A model generated the notes under the pieces. It had not been told where the DNA came from. It did not search any database and saw only the letters and a program-made list of their open reading frames with translations. This document shows, in pieces, positions 36,701 through 46,965 of a DNA stretch of 64,000 nucleotides. How positions within the stretch are numbered: the first letter of the stretch is position 1; every line of letters starts with the position of its first letter. Origin of the DNA: Rhizaria sp. SCN 62-66. Lineage: Eukaryota > Rhizaria, unplaced. The stretch is from assembly GCA_001724265.1 (NCBI GenBank), contig MEDY01000252.1, positions 1-64,000 of the forward strand. The letters run 5' to 3'. The translations under genes were made by a program, and so were the position numbers.

Positions 36701-37858
36701 GAATTTCGAGGTCACACTGAGTCAGAATACGACGACGACGGCTTCCTGCCCCCTCTGTCGCCCTCGTCACCAACTGCGACGGTCAGTCCGCTCTGCCATC
36801 ACCACGGCTGCCCCTGCGCGGCCGCGCCCGCGTCCGTCTTTGTCCTGGGCGCCGGCCGCGGCCCGCTCGTTACCTGCGCGCTCGCTGCCGCCCGCGCCAC
36901 GCGTGTGCCCGTGTCCGTCACGGCGCTGGATAAGAATCCCTATGCGGTGGCAACTCTGCGCGCGCGCGCGCGGGACCAGTGGCGGCCGCTGTGGGGCGTC
37001 GCCGTGCGTGTCGTTGCCGGCGACATGCGGCGCCACGTGCCCGCCGCGCGGGCCGACATCCTGGTGAGCGAGCTGTTGGGCTCGTTCGGGGACAACGAGC
37101 TCTCGCCGGAGTGCCTTGAAGGCGCGCGCCGGTTACTAAAGCCGGGGACCGGGGTTTCGATCCCACAGTCGTCGACCTCGGCGCTCGCGCCCGTCTACGC
37201 ACCCGCGCTTTGGGCCAGCATCAAGGCCGTCGGCGCGCATGGTAGGGAGACGGGGGCGCAGTCTGGGTCCGGGCTTGAGACGCCGTTTCTCGTACGGCTA
37301 CACCGTGCCTGGGCGTTCGCCAAGACCAAGACGTGCTTCCACTTCTCGCACCCGCCGCCCCCGCCGCTGCCGCCGGCAGAGTCCGAGTCAGGTCTAAGTG
37401 GACACTTAGATGCCCACTTAGACGCTGAACCTGTGGAGCGCGACCTCCGTCGGCACGCGTCGCTGGACTTCACCGCCGTGGCCGACGCCGTCATGCACGG
37501 CTTCGCGGGGTACTTCAGCGCGGATCTCTACGGCGGCATCCGCATCAGCATCGACCCGCGCGCGTTTTCGCACGGCATGTACTCCTGGTTTCCCGTCTTC
37601 TTCCCGCTCGCGGCGCCGCTGACCGTGGGCAGGGGGCAGAGGGTGACCGTGAACATGTGGCGCCGCGCGGACGCGACGCGCGTGTGGTACGAGTGGGCGG
37701 TGACTGTGAGCAGCAAGGTGACTGTGAGCAGCAAGGTGACTGTGGGCAGCGAGGTGACTGTGGGCAGTAACGACAGTAACGCCGGCATGTTTGTCGAGGT
37801 GCAAAAGACGCATATCCATAACTTAAACGGTCGGTACTCGCATATCGGCAAGTTCTAA
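33767..37858 (+). CDS. PRMT5: Protein arginine methyltransferase 5 (PRMT5)
   Basis: Exons 33767-36183 and 36307-37858 (123-nt intron, donor GTACGG) give 1,322 residues ending in TAA. Exon 2 is a clear PRMT5 catalytic region: [26 protein letters not shown] (with the Phe that makes PRMT5 a symmetric dimethylase), VLGAGRGPL (AdoMet site), ALDKNPYAV, the double-E loop SELLGSFGDNELSPECL, and in the barrel HGFAGYFSADLYG, MYSWFPVFFPL and VWYEWAVTV. The end GRYSHIGKF mirrors the family's GRSYTIGL. Exon 1 is the N-terminal TIM-barrel region, diluted by Ser/Gly/Asp-rich inserts; the final ANRPDLTPQAAFEAPYRDCL joins to exon 2. The protein is twice the human length (637). It symmetrically dimethylates Arg on Sm proteins and histones, usually with a WD40 partner (MEP50). 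Start: first ATG after an AT-rich leader. Confidence 0.93.
35135..35156. repeat. Perfect 8-bp inverted repeat, TCTAAG/CTTAGA type
   Basis: Arms GGTCTAAG and CTTAGACC flank a 6-nt loop in PRMT5 exon 1. Parts of it recur at 35972 (reverse orientation), at 49435-49450 in the GNAT gene and at 54343-54356 in the OCRL-like gene. Confidence 0.65.
37393..37422. repeat. TCTAAGTG/CACTTAGA palindrome followed by a further CACTTAGA arm
   Basis: Arms TCTAAGTG (37393-37400) and CACTTAGA (37403-37410) with a 2-nt loop, then a second CACTTAGA at 37415-37422, within an insert of PRMT5 exon 2. It encodes a small LDAHLDA repeat. Confidence 0.65.
37700..37771 (+). repeat. Four 18-nt tandem units in the PRMT5 C-terminal domain
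   Basis: Four copies of an 18-nt unit encode VTVSSK, VTVSSK, VTVGSE and VTVGSN, expanding a beta-hairpin of the PRMT5 C-terminal barrel just before the conserved terminal strand. Confidence 0.85.
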
Positions 37859-38253
37859 TCGAGTTCAGACATGCAATCTTACAAATTATGAAGCTTTGTT
37901 TGAACGATATTATTTATTCCTGGTATATATAGGCATACATATGTTTAGCATTTTTATAACTAATACACGATCATATATTCTCATTCACAACATCCCACAC
38001 ACGTAACAAACTATGACCCACCGGACAGATTGCTTCCTTGAGAAAGGATTAAAAGAAAAAAGACTTAAACAAACTAGAAAGAACAAAACAAAGAACTACA
38101 TACGAAAAAAATAGCAACAATGTGTGCAAGTACCTTACGGTACACTTACACCAACTACACAGTATTGCTGCCCTAACACAAACGAACAAACAGGACAAAG
38201 TAAGCACGACCTTTGTTTTTTTCATAAAACGTGTTTTGCGGCGGCGAACGTAC
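37859..38253. other. Convergent intergenic region, no gene seen
   Basis: AT-rich spacer between the 3' ends of PRMT5 and the tepsin-like gene. No ORF, RNA gene or repeat of note. Confidence 0.6.
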
Positions 38254-40686
38254 TTACATCATGTCGTTGACGAAAGAGAAGGAGTCGGGTCCGGCCTTCT
38301 TGCCCGCGGCGGCCGAGTTGGCGGCCGCGGTGGCCGCGCCCAGTCTGGCGTCGCTGCCGCCGCCGCTGTGGGCAGTGAGCCCTGCGAAGGGGTCGCTGCT
38401 GTTGCTGCTGCTGTTGTTGTGGGCGCTGGACGACATCATCATCATCGCCAGCGCGTCGCCGTTGCCCGAGGACATGCCGCCCATCACGCCGAACTGCTGG
38501 CCGTGGCCGTGGCCGTGGGCGGCACTGGCGCCCGCGGAGCCGTTGAGCATCGCGTCCAGCGCTGAGCCGCCGGTGTGGCCGGCGTGGCCGCTGTAGCCGC
38601 CGGCGCGGGTGGCGGTGCTGCCAATGCTGGTGGCGCCCAGCAGGTCGGCCAGTGGGTCGCCGCTGCCGCCGCTGTTGGCCGCGTCGCTGCCGCTGAGGCC
38701 CAGGGACGCGAACGGGTCCTCGTACGCGGCCGCAGTCGCAGCATGGGCGGCGGCGGGGGGGCGGGCGGCGACCTTCATGTTGCTGAACAGACTCGCGCCG
38801 GCCCCGGCCGCGGCGGGCGCGGGGCGCGCCGCAGCGGGAGCGGGCTTGTTGGCGCCGCTGTTGAGGTCTCCCTCGTCGCCGTTGGAGATGAAGTCGAACG
38901 CGGACGCGGGCTCCTCGTCGGCCACCGTCGCGGCAGCCGCGCCGCCGAACGCCGCGAGGGGGTCGGCGTCGAAGCCGGGCAGAATCGACGCGGTGGCGGC
39001 AGCGGTGGTGCTGCTGCTCTCAGCGCTCGCGCCCATCAGACCGAAGAGATCAACCTCTCCGCTGCCGTTGCTGGCGCTGGCGCCGGCGCCGGCGCTGGCG
39101 CTGTTGCTGCGGCTGTGGCCGCCGTTGATGACGGGCGGCGCGGTCCGGGGCAGCGAGGGGGGCACCGTAGCCAGCGGGACGGCGGCGACGGCCAGACCCA
39201 CGGCCGCGGCGGCGGCGCCCGCGGCGGCGGCCAGCGCGGCGAACTCGGCCTCCGTGCGGAGCCCGGCGTGCGCGAGGCAGCGCGAAGCGAGAACCTGCAG
39301 CGGCCGGTGCTCCGTCTGCTGCTCCGCCGCGAACAGCGGCTGCGGCAGGTCGTTGACGGCGTCGTCGGCGTCGTCGCTGCCCTGAGCCCGCAGCAGCGCC
39401 TCGAGCACGTAGAGCGCACGCGTCGCCACAGCCGGCGCGGCGGGCGCGGGCGCCGACTGGCAGCGCAGCAGCAGTCCGCGCGCGACGGCGTACTTGTCAA
39501 GCGCGCGACACTGGTCCAGGAAGCGCGCCAGGTCCGCCGGCAGCGGCAGCGGGCGGACACCGCTTGGCGTTGTGATGTCGTCGATAAGCCGCATCTCGTA
39601 GACGTCGGGCTCGCGGGGGCCGCGGATCGCCTGCGTCTGAGACGCCGCCGCCGCCGCGGCGGGAGCGGCGCCAGCGTTACCAGCGGCCGCGTTCGCGCCC
39701 GCATGACTATGGGCGGGGGCGGGGGCGGAGTCTGCCCAGCCGCCGCCGGCGGTGCCGCGGTTCCACTGCGCGTTGGCCGCCGCCGCGCTGGCCGCCGCGT
39801 TGGCCGCGGCGTGGTACGAGTCCGCGGCCGCGCCGGGCTGCTGCGGCGCGGGACCGCGGAAGTCGCGGTAGCCGTGGCCGGCGGCCACGCGCTGTGTCGC
39901 GGCCGCCGCGGCGCGGATGCTAGAGTTGCTGGGCTTGTAGTTTGCGCTGCTGCCGTAGCCGCCGTAGCGCTCCGAGTCGCCGCCCGCGCGCGCAGAGGTC
40001 GAGTACACGCCCGGCGAGTAGCCGTGCCCGCCCGCGGCGGCCGCGGCGGCGGCCACGCCAGTCTGGCCGCCCATCTGCTGCTGCTGCTGGAGCTGCTGCT
40101 GCCTCTGCTGGTGCGCGATGGCCGCGGCCTGCATGGCGCCGCTGCGGGGCGTCTTGTCGTCCGTCATGACGTTAATGGCGTGCACGACGGCCGCGCGCGC
40201 CTTGCCGATGATGCGCTCGGCGCCAGACGCGGCGGCGGCGCCGCTGCCGGGGGGCGGCGCGCCGCCACCGAAGCCGGTGATGCGGTCCGCGTCGGCCGCC
40301 ACCGCCGCGGACGCCGCGGGCGCAGACGAGTCGAAGACGGCCGTGAGGGCCTCGCTGGCGGCCTCGCGCACGTGCTGCGCTGGCGCATCGCCGCGGAGCG
40401 GGTCGGGCATGCAGCGGAAAGTGGTGAGTTCCTTGATGGCGGCGTTGTCGCGCTGGAAGCCGATGCGGAACTCGGCGCGCCCGTGCTGCGAGATGTACTT
40501 GATCGCGCGCAAGGCCTTAACCTTAACGTCGGGAGACTTTTTGTTAAGCCGCGCGGCGAGGAGCGAGCGGATGGTGTCGCATTCCTTGACGGACGTGAGG
40601 GTGAGCTGAGCCAGCTCCTTGGCGGCGAAGGCGTTGAAGACCGTGCTGTCGTCGCTCGTGACCTTAGAAACGAGGCTGGAGGACAT
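38254..40686 (-). CDS. Tepsin/MTV1-like ENTH-domain protein (AP-4 accessory protein)
   Basis: Single exon, 810 residues, ATG at 40686, TAA at 38254. Residues 1-115 are an ENTH/VHS-like helical domain matching tepsin/ENTHD2 and plant MTV1 (KVKALRAIKYISQHG, GFQRDNAAIKEL, PDPLRGDAPAQHVREAASEAL). The rest is Ala/Gly/Ser-rich and disordered, with two short motifs like the AP-4 ear-binding motifs of human tepsin: DLFGLMG (compare LFxG[M/L]) and the extreme C-terminus SFSFVN (802-807; compare S[AV]F[SA]FLN). An internal SAFDFIS may be a further copy. Role known for the family: coat accessory protein at the trans-Golgi network with AP-4. The motif at the very end supports TAA as the true stop, although it overlaps a GTAAGT string. 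No AP-4 gene lies in this window. Confidence 0.85.
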   Translation of the reverse strand: MSSSLVSKVTSDDSTVFNAFAAKELAQLTLTSVKECDTIRSLLAARLNKKSPDVKVKALRAIKYISQHGRAEFRIGFQRDNAAIKELTTFRCMPDPLRGDAPAQHVREAASEALTAVFDSSAPAASAAVAADADRITGFGGGAPPPGSGAAAASGAERIIGKARAAVVHAINVMTDDKTPRSGAMQAAAIAHQQRQQQLQQQQQMGGQTGVAAAAAAAGGHGYSPGVYSTSARAGGDSERYGGYGSSANYKPSNSSIRAAAAATQRVAAGHGYRDFRGPAPQQPGAAADSYHAAANAAASAAAANAQWNRGTAGGGWADSAPAPAHSHAGANAAAGNAGAAPAAAAAASQTQAIRGPREPDVYEMRLIDDITTPSGVRPLPLPADLARFLDQCRALDKYAVARGLLLRCQSAPAPAAPAVATRALYVLEALLRAQGSDDADDAVNDLPQPLFAAEQQTEHRPLQVLASRCLAHAGLRTEAEFAALAAAAGAAAAAVGLAVAAVPLATVPPSLPRTAPPVINGGHSRSNSASAGAGASASNGSGEVDLFGLMGASAESSSTTAAATASILPGFDADPLAAFGGAAAATVADEEPASAFDFISNGDEGDLNSGANKPAPAAARPAPAAAGAGASLFSNMKVAARPPAAAHAATAAAYEDPFASLGLSGSDAANSGGSGDPLADLLGATSIGSTATRAGGYSGHAGHTGGSALDAMLNGSAGASAAHGHGHGQQFGVMGGMSSGNGDALAMMMMSSSAHNNSSSNSSDPFAGLTAHSGGGSDARLGAATAAANSAAAGKKAGPDSFSFVNDMM

Positions 40687-40698
40687 GCTGCGCAGGGC

Positions 40699-40822
40699 CG
40701 GCGGGTCGCGGGGGAAGGGCGGCTAGCGGGGGAGGGGTGAGGGACCTGGCGGGGGCGGGCGCGGGGGGGCGCGGGGCGGGGGGAGGCCGAGTGTCGGGGA
40801 GGAGGGGGGGCGGGGGGGAAAA
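40699..40822. repeat. Strongly G-rich tract (C-rich on the tepsin sense strand)
   Basis: Many runs of 3-8 G on the plus strand directly upstream of the tepsin ATG. The transcript leader would be C/pyrimidine-rich; the other strand could form G-quadruplexes. It stands out against AT-rich flanks. Confidence 0.7.
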
Positions 40823-42551
40823 GGTCTGGGGAGGATTTCGAAGAAAAAACGAGGGATTTTCGGAAATAATGCGGTGAGTACGAACGGTGACAAGTCGTTT
40901 CTGTAAGAAAATACAAGGCATTTATCAACAGCTCATTGATGAAGAGGAGTACACCGAAGCGAAGTGCAAGGACGGTCAAGGGTTTAGGATCGCAATCGGC
41001 CATTTGCAAAAAGTGGCGTCAAAGACGGTATTCGCGAGGAAGCAGAGATCTAGCGCTATTCATTTAGAAAACAAGACCACCGCGTCTTCTCGTAAACCGT
41101 TATTATGGGCCAAAAACACATAGGTGCCGCGCCACACAGAGGCGCGAAGTCGCTCTGCAGCTCGTTGTGGTCATTGCCCTCGTAACCACAGCCGATAGCA
41201 AGCTCGCTTGGCAGCTGGCTCGGGACTGTGGGCCAGTGGCCGTGACACATTGACTTGGAAGGCATGTTAGCATACGAAAAGAGGTCATAACTTCTTCTAT
41301 TCGCAAAGCTTTTTAGCTATCACTTTTAAATATTGGCAATGGCTTGGCCATTGAAAATTTCACAGTGATGCGTTGTATGCGTGTTGTGCGCTTGAAGTAT
41401 GCCCTTTAAAATCGAAAGACTTATTTTCAGACTCCTATGTGGGAGTAACCCTTAAGGATACATGATGCAATAGAGTGCTTAGCGACAACGGCACGTATAT
41501 ATAATATTGAAATATAGATATTAAAATTGTTTGATTCGCATTTTGCATGCGACAAAGACAAAAGACTTAAAACTACCTCTGAACGTGGAGTTATAACATG
41601 CTCATTTGCCGGTCGCTGCACTTAAAGATAAGATTTTCTAATACTGATGTATTATATAACGAGACTGACAACATACGTAAACACAAGCCAATTCAACGTT
41701 TCAAGATGCGCAACATTCACAATGCAGCAGCAAAACCTGTGCGCTGGCAAAAAGGCGACCGCACCAACTTCTGCAACGCAAACTAATTTCAGCTCATTCT
41801 GCGCTCAGCACCGTCGAGTACCCAGGGAGTAGTGTATACACCGGCTACGTTTGCCATAAAAAGCAGCAGGGATGTGGTGAGCTGCGTGGTGAAAATTGTA
41901 CATCTGTCACACAACAGTGAAATGAAAATAAGCCGCATGGCTTTTGTGCGAGTATCACACGCGCAACCGCCGAGCCGCCGCTGCCGCTGACAAATCAAGC
42001 AGCGGCAACAGCAACCACGTAAGTTGAGACAACTGTTGCGATTACTAAAGCGGCAACGTCTATTGACAATCCAACCGTCCCTATAAATCCGAATGATAAT
42101 ATGACTGTACGTGTTAGTCGCGTCGACAGCGACGCGGCATTCTCTATGCGAGTACAACAATGGATGTGTTGTACGTGTGCGCGTCCCAGTCAACAACTGT
42201 GCGATCAGCAAGTTGCTGTGGAAGCTTTGATGATATGACAAAGAACTTTATGACAACTGTGTTGGTGTATTATCACATGTGTGAGGGTCAAGAACAGTGG
42301 TGCAATTGTGAAATAATAATAAAAATGCGCTTAAAAAATAATGTTCGCTAACAACGATGCTTTTAGACCATTAGGATATAGGTGTCACATGCTACCTAGA
42401 GGGAAAAGGAGTGATATAAGAATTAAAACATGTTATGTCCGTATTCATGCTTCAGTGGACGAATAATCATGATTTGCGACACTAAACCTAAATCTCTTCA
42501 AAATGACTCAAATTTGAAACGGTAAGCTGAACGGTCTTTTTAAGAACATGT
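40823..42551. other. Intergenic region with only doubtful ORFs
   Basis: About 1.7 kb of mostly AT-rich DNA. The best candidates are a plus frame at 42023-42238 (about 71 codons, opened by a TAA that overlaps a GTAAGT donor string) and an overlapping minus frame, 41789-42241 (150 codons). A GC-richer patch at 41106-41265 also has a short minus ORF. None shows a recognisable domain, and I make no gene call. Confidence 0.4.
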
Positions 42552-45500
42552 TTACCACTTGGTCCGCCCCGCCACTCCCGCCGCCGCCGCAATCATCTCC
42601 AGCGCCCGTGCCATGACCACATCCCGCCTCTCCTTCACGGCCAGCTCCTCCGTCTTTGGCATGACTGTGGAGGCCCAGAGCCAGTGCGCCGCGGACGCCT
42701 CTCCCAGCGGCAGGCGCAGGCACGGCGGCGCGGCAGTAAGCGCCAGCGTCGCAAGATCGCTCTCGGCCAGGCTCGCGGTGTCGAGCCCGAACAGGTATCC
42801 GAGGCCCGTGTCAGGTACTGACTGCAGCGCGCTGAGGTGACGCAGCTGCGCAAACATCTCGTCGTCCTCGCCGTGGCCGCCAACTTGCGCCCCCACGGCG
42901 GCCCCTATCCCGAGGATATGCTTCCCGAGGGGATGTGTCTGCATGGCATGTGCGCCGACGCTCTTCTCCACCAAATTAAATGCATGTTTCATCTCCTTGA
43001 GGTGCGCTGATGGGGTGAAGCGAGGACCAAAGCTGTTTGCTTCTGTGTCGCAAGCGCGTGAAACTGTGAGCATACGCAGCGCAGTGGCGTGGCAAAGCAG
43101 ACGCTCAGCTCCGACATAAACCTTGCTGGTATCAATCCTGTTGTCACCGCTACTATCGCTTCTGGTGCTGCTTAAAGGAGAACCGGAGTTGCGCAAGCAC
43201 CGCTGCTGTGCGCGCTTAGCCAGCGCCGTAATGGCGTTTGCACGCTCTTGAGTTGCAGTAATCTTCTCGGTCAAAAAGACATAGTCCCCATTGCGCTCAC
43301 CAGACTCGCGCGGAAGTACGTGCGAGAGCTGCGGCAGCGGCTCCGTCACCAGCACCACTTTATCAGGCACCGTGACAGCGGGCGCACTTGGAGCGTCGAT
43401 AGGTGTTGTCTCGACATCCGAACGATGGGCAATCGTGAGCTCGCCAGTTTCGCAATCGCGAATTTCTTCAGTGATCGCCGTGACGATAATATTCATCGAC
43501 TCGTTTTCGATTACCGTCTTGCCAGTCTGCTTGATCGACTTGACAACATCGCGCGTGGTCGCGGCCAACGCGGCGTCGCCCAGGGCGCCCACGGTCGCGA
43601 GCTGCGCCGTCGAAAGCGGGGCCAAGGAGCGCGTGACAGAGACGCTCGCGTACGACACGCAGGCACCGTAACCGCGGCCGCCAATGTGCAGCTGCAGTTC
43701 CAGCCAACAGCCTGAAAAATACATGTACAACAAAAGCAATTGAACAACGGAAGCATGCAAAAAATTAGCGCATGTGATTATCATTAGTTCTAAAAAAGAA
43801 TCAAGACGTGTTAAGTTGAGAAAAAACTGTTGATAATTGGTGTAATAATGTTATTGTACGTATATGTAATGATAAAGGAAACCCTATGCTACTATAAAGA
43901 TCTCCGTTGTTCACGTAAGACTTACCTGTGTAGTCAACATCCTTGCCAAAAAGATCGTCTACATCAAACGTCGGCGACGTCTTCTGCAACATATTGCGGT
44001 TATTGTGCCTCAGCACGTTGACCCTCTTGTCCCCCGTTTCGGGGTCCGGCGAGCGCAGCACAAGAATAAGCGCCAACTTGTGGGAGCCCCAGCCTCGGTC
44101 GTTCCAGTGCGCGCTCACAGTCACTTCCAGCGGGCGCTCGCCGCGCAGGAACGGGTCCGTGACCGCGAGCAGACGGCGGCTGGTGGCTTGGTTGTGATAT
44201 CTGTTGCCGCTGGCATAGCCAGTTAGAGTCACGGTTTCCGTAACTGGAATATAAGCTGCAATCTGCAACATTGCAGCAGCGGGGACGACGACAAAGCTAC
44301 GCTGCTGACTGTGATCGCGGTCACTCACCGCCGCAGCTGCACACGTACGGTCGTTGACGGTGGCACTCTTGCGCGCACGGCCCGCCTCGACAAGCAGGCG
44401 GTACAGCGGCAAGCGCGCGACGTGCGCGTGCTCGCTCATCACGTACGGCTTCTCGGCCATCACCGCGCCCGCGCTCGCCAGCGCAGCCGCCGTCACGCCC
44501 GCAGCCGCTGCCTTGCGCTGCAAGGTCGCGGACTGAGAGTTAACTGCTCCATCCCCAGGCTGCAGACTCTTGTGCTGCTCCATCGCACGCTGATTCAACC
44601 TCTCAGACAGCTGGAACATCGCGCGGCACGCATCCGTGTCAGCAGCCTCCGCAGTGACAGCGAGCTGGCTGAACGCGCCCGCGCGAAACGGTGGTGTCGC
44701 TGCTGCAACGCGGAGCGCGCGCAAAAGCGCATGATGCTGCCTAATTTGCGCGAACTGCAGCAGCAGCGACGGCTTGGATGCATGCATGGCCTCGCTGTCA
44801 TGCTCACGCGGCTGGGACTGCTGTCCCGGATTGTTGACGCGCGTCTGCGCAAGGAAGCGAAGCGCGTTAACCGCGTCAAACTCGAGCGCGCGCTGCGAGT
44901 GCGGATACACCAGCCGCTTGTGCGCGCAGCCGTTGAGCACGGGCCACCGCAGCAGCGGCAGCGGGGCGCGGGGCGCGCTGATGGGCACCGCGATGCACGG
45001 GAAGTAAGTCAAGCCGCTGATATTGCCATTAGTGCTACCGCGACCATGACATTCACGTTGTTCTTTTGCGGCTGCATAAAAGTGCGCGTTATTCTTAGTG
45101 CCGTAACAGATGTCGCCGGAGCAACTGTCTCGGTCCTTGCTAATCGCCAATGCGGCGCGACGAGCAGTGGTGTCTTCCCACTTTTCGATAATATATCCAG
45201 CGCTGCCTCCGGTGCTTGCGGACTCGTTGCGTCCCACTTGCGTGCTGTCAGAGCTAACACTGGTGTTGGTGCTCTCGTTGGCGCTGCGTAGATGCGCGCG
45301 CGAGTGCGCCAACGGCGGACAGTTGCGGCGCTTCTCGTGGTCGAAGTGCTCCGAGAGTGCGCTTGCACACATCTCCACAGTGCAGTCGCAGTGGTCCAGC
45401 CTGTAGTACGAGGGCGTCAATTCCCTTGACCTGCCCAGTACCAGATCCTCATCGTAAAAGGGGTTGTCTACGCGGTCGATAGCCGCGCCGTACGTCCCCA

Positions 45501-46965
45501 CCTCACATGAAGCGGTCTGCGAGATCGGAACCGATGCAAGTGGAAGCCTCGCACAAGTAAGAAGAGCACCGCACTGCGGGTCGCCGCAAAGGCTATTGCA
45601 GCACACGTCGTACTCGTAGTGGTGCGCAAACACGCTGGTCATCGCGAGCGCAAGCCGGCTGGCCCTGTAGACGCTCGCGCCGTCAGTGACGCCAGGAACG
45701 CTTGCGTCCACAGCAGGGCCGCCTGCGCTGCCCCGCAGCGGGAGCGGGGCGCTGGCGACGAGCCACGTGAGCGAGTCGTTGGGACACGTTGACGGCGCTG
45801 CCACTAGAGCAGCACGAGCGCGCGCGCGGTCATCGCCGCGCTGATTAAGCTTGCAATTGTCGCTGCTTTCTGCGACAGCTGGACAGCTGCTGTCAGTGGC
45901 AGTTGCAGCGATCGCCGCCTCCACAACAGTGTTGACATAGGCGTCCGCGGTGCTGACACAAGCAGTCGTCGCATTCGTCACCGCATTGGTGTCATCGATA
46001 CTCGCGACCGTCCCAACGCTATCAGTCCCAGCGTTCGTGCTGTGGGCGTTGTGGGCGTTGCGGAGCACTGTGAGATCGTCCTGAGTCGGCGCCGCAAACC
46101 CTCGGGTGAGCGTAACGACCACATCGCAGACGTCAACCGCGTCAGCGTTTGCACCCGCACTCGCACTCACAGGGACGCTTGCGCGGAGAGTTGCCGTCGA
46201 GTTCGATTCCTCGCTCGCGTTGTTCGCATCCGTGCTCAAGTGTAGGTAGCCGCCGTCGCTGTGACGGTACCAAAGCTCCCACCAGCAGCCCGCCAAGCTA
46301 ACTTGATTGTTCATATTAACGTTTGTGGTGCTGGGATACGTTGCGGAACTTAGCCACTGCGCAAGCTTGTCGTAGCTCACGGCCGCCTCGTACTTGTAGC
46401 CACCGCCTGTTGCCGCTGCCGCGGCGGCGACGGGCCCAAGGTCAAGCGGGAGCGCGCGCGTCTGCGTCCGCGCGGGCGACACAAGCGCGAGAAATAGCTT
46501 CGCGTCGCTGCGGGGCGCGTGCGTGGCCGCGAGCGAAAGCGACAGCAGCCGCTCGCTCGGCAGCAGCGGGTCCGTGAGCGGCAGGAAGCGCTGGAACGGG
46601 GCGCCATCGCCGCGGAACGCCTCCAGAGAGGTCAAATCAGTCTGCTCTATCCGCTTACTCTTGGCAGCTACGCACTGTACGGAGTCACTGTTGCTAGCGG
46701 CAAGCTGTGGTGGCAGAGAGTGGAAGTAGTGGGAGAGTCGAGTCACGGAGCGCGAAGGAAGGTACTCTGCGATGCACATCTTGGCCTCAAATGGAAGATC
46801 CTCCGGGATTGCTGATAACAAACATTCGTAGAGCGGAAGTCGGGCAAGGTGGCCGCGCTAACTAGGCATTGATGGTGCGCTGTTATCGACTGTCGCTGCT
46901 GAGATAGCGCCAAGATGCTTGCTCCAGCTCGAGCTGCTTGGAGCCGTCGCAGCGACCGAGGTCAT
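42552..46965 (-). CDS. Unrecognised protein with a tandemly duplicated F-box-like module; one in-frame TAG
   Basis: Exons 46965-43926 and 43711-42552 (214-nt intron, donor GTAAGT) give 1,399 residues ending in TAA. A TAG at 46858-46860 is codon 36. Two copies of one module are visible. Copy 1 (from codon 36): HLARLPLYECLL, CIAEYLPSRSVTRLSHY, RFLPLTDPLLPSERLLSLSL, AGCWWELWYRHSDGGYLHLS. Copy 2 (C-terminal third, across the intron): HVARLPLYRLLV, QIAAYIPVTETVTLTGY, RLLAVTDPFLRGERPLEVTV, TGCWLELQLHIGGRGYGACVS. The LPLY...IAEYLPSRSV part resembles an F-box, the rest a beta-rich domain I do not know. The TAG lies in copy 1 just before HLARLPLY, aligned to Glu of SEHAHVARLPLY in copy 2, so the reading frame upstream of it is coding. 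Function unknown. Confidence 0.75.

Noticed and set aside
38575-40740. Long plus-strand ORF (721 codons) over the tepsin gene
   Set aside because: Antisense shadow of a GC-rich coding region; composition is Ala/Gly/Arg-rich and has no domain, while the minus strand encodes a clear ENTH protein.
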